DNA of 14,450 nt from Oscillospiraceae bacterium (GTDB lineage Bacteria > Bacillota_A > Clostridia > Oscillospirales > CAG-272), in assembly GCA_015064665.1 (NCBI GenBank), contig SVRU01000073.1, positions 1-14,450 of the forward strand. The letters run 5' to 3'. This document shows positions 13,894 to 14,450 of the stretch, in pieces. Each line of letters starts with the position of its first letter. Position 1 is the first letter of the stretch. The translations under genes and the position numbers were made by a program. Below the pieces are notes generated by a model. That model was not told where the DNA came from. It saw only the letters and a program-made list of their open reading frames with translations, and did no database searches.

Positions 13894-14450
13894 TTATACG
13901 TTGTAGAACTCAACAAGCTTCTTAAGTCTTTCATACTTAGCCTTTGCTGCAGCCTCGGATTCCGTGAAGAGCTTCTCTGCTCTCTCAGGGAACGCCTGAG
14001 CAAGACGGGTATAACGAGCCTCGCCTGCAAGGAATGCCTGGTAATCACCAACGGGCTCCTTGGAATCAAGAGTGAAGGGGTTCTTTCCTTCAGCCTTAAG
14101 AGCAGGATTGAATCTGAACATCTGCCAGTAGCCTGCCTCAACAGCCTTCTTCATCTCAGCCTGGCAGTTAGCCATACCGCCCTTGATGGAGTGCATCTCA
14201 CAGGGAGCGTAGCCGATGATGAGCGAAGGTCCGGGATATGCCTCAGCCTCGGCAATTGCCTTAAGAGTCTGGTTCATATCTGCGCCCATAGCGATCTGTG
14301 CGACGTAAACGTAGCCGTAGGACATTGCGATCTCTGCAAGATTCTTCTTGCCGATTGCCTTACCTGCTGCTGCGAACTGAGCAACCTGACCGATGTTGGA
14401 AGCCTTGGAAGCCTGTCCGCCGGTGTTAGAGTAAACCTCGGTATCAAATA
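13894..14450 (-). CDS. nifJ: Pyruvate:ferredoxin oxidoreductase, C-terminal part (continues off right edge)
   Basis: The frame stays open from the right edge to the stop at 13894, giving 184 visible residues of a protein that is normally about 1170-1200 long. The visible part is the end of the thiamine-diphosphate domain: DTEVYSNTGGQASKAS (Asn of the metal/TPP-binding loop), then KKNLAEIAMSYGYVYVAQIA, then PSLIIGYAPCEMHSIKGGM, and the standard tail GYWQMFRFNP with LDSKEP. The enzyme oxidises pyruvate to acetyl-CoA, CO2 and reduced ferredoxin in the cytoplasm and is central to clostridial fermentation. An internal ATG at 14325 is not the start, because the homologous sequence continues upstream to the edge. 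A strong terminator follows. Confidence 0.96.
   Translation of the reverse strand, partial: FDTEVYSNTGGQASKASNIGQVAQFAAAGKAIGKKNLAEIAMSYGYVYVAQIAMGADMNQTLKAIAEAEAYPGPSLIIGYAPCEMHSIKGGMANCQAEMKKAVEAGYWQMFRFNPALKAEGKNPFTLDSKEPVGDYQAFLAGEARYTRLAQAFPERAEKLFTESEAAAKAKYERLKKLVEFYNV

Noticed and set aside
13887..14141. 84-residue minus-strand frame overlapping the end of nifJ
   Set aside because: It is in a different reading frame of the conserved oxidoreductase coding sequence, with low-complexity Arg/Leu/Ser composition.
14325..14450. ATG at 14325 as the start of a short stand-alone gene
   Set aside because: The frame continues upstream with conserved pyruvate:ferredoxin oxidoreductase sequence to the window edge, so it is an internal methionine.

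Overview
The window looks like chromosome from an uncultured gut-type member of Clostridia (Oscillospirales or Christensenellales-like). The base composition is moderately low in GC, and most start codons have strong purine-rich ribosome binding sites. The gene content fits this: pyruvate:ferredoxin oxidoreductase, a Na+-pumping decarboxylase beta subunit, a YugP-type zinc peptidase, and DUF5107 and GH123_N-type carbohydrate proteins. The lineage is inferred from gene content only. No tRNA, rRNA or CRISPR array was seen.

Layout. Positions 1-126 are the end of an IS3-family-like insertion sequence, with the first 17 codons of its orfA leaving the window. Positions 148-4081 (minus) are a two-gene operon: a DUF5107/TPR protein, then a DUF6067/GH123_N-like glycoside hydrolase. 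It is divergent from an AraC-family regulator at 4225-5001 (plus). The 143-bp gap holds two back-to-back perfect sigma-A promoters with a candidate tandem operator exactly between their -35 boxes. Positions 5002-5375 hold no gene but contain an array of alternating short motifs and mini-hairpins. A CaCA-type Na+/Ca2+ antiporter follows (minus), then a divergent MATE transporter plus SGNH-hydrolase operon (plus) ending in a strong bidirectional terminator.

From 9202 onward all genes are on the minus strand. They are a 49-residue OadG-like subunit (9202-9351), an OadB-like Na+-pump decarboxylase subunit, a YugP-like membrane zinc metallopeptidase, an alpha-L-rhamnosidase (GH78), and the C-terminal 184 residues of pyruvate:ferredoxin oxidoreductase, which enters from the right edge.

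How the genes may work together. The AraC/DUF5107/GH123_N-like divergon is the most system-like unit: a sugar-responsive regulator facing two poorly described carbohydrate-active proteins. The rhamnosidase and the SGNH esterase could serve the same plant or mucin glycan economy, but no transporter or binding protein links them. The OadB/OadG-like pair and the CaCA antiporter both concern Na+ or Ca2+ gradients. The beta subunit has no carboxyltransferase or biotin carrier in view. The points most worth following up are the hairpin array, the divergent regulatory region, the IS end that appears to have cut the operon terminator, and the orphan beta/mini-gamma decarboxylase pair.
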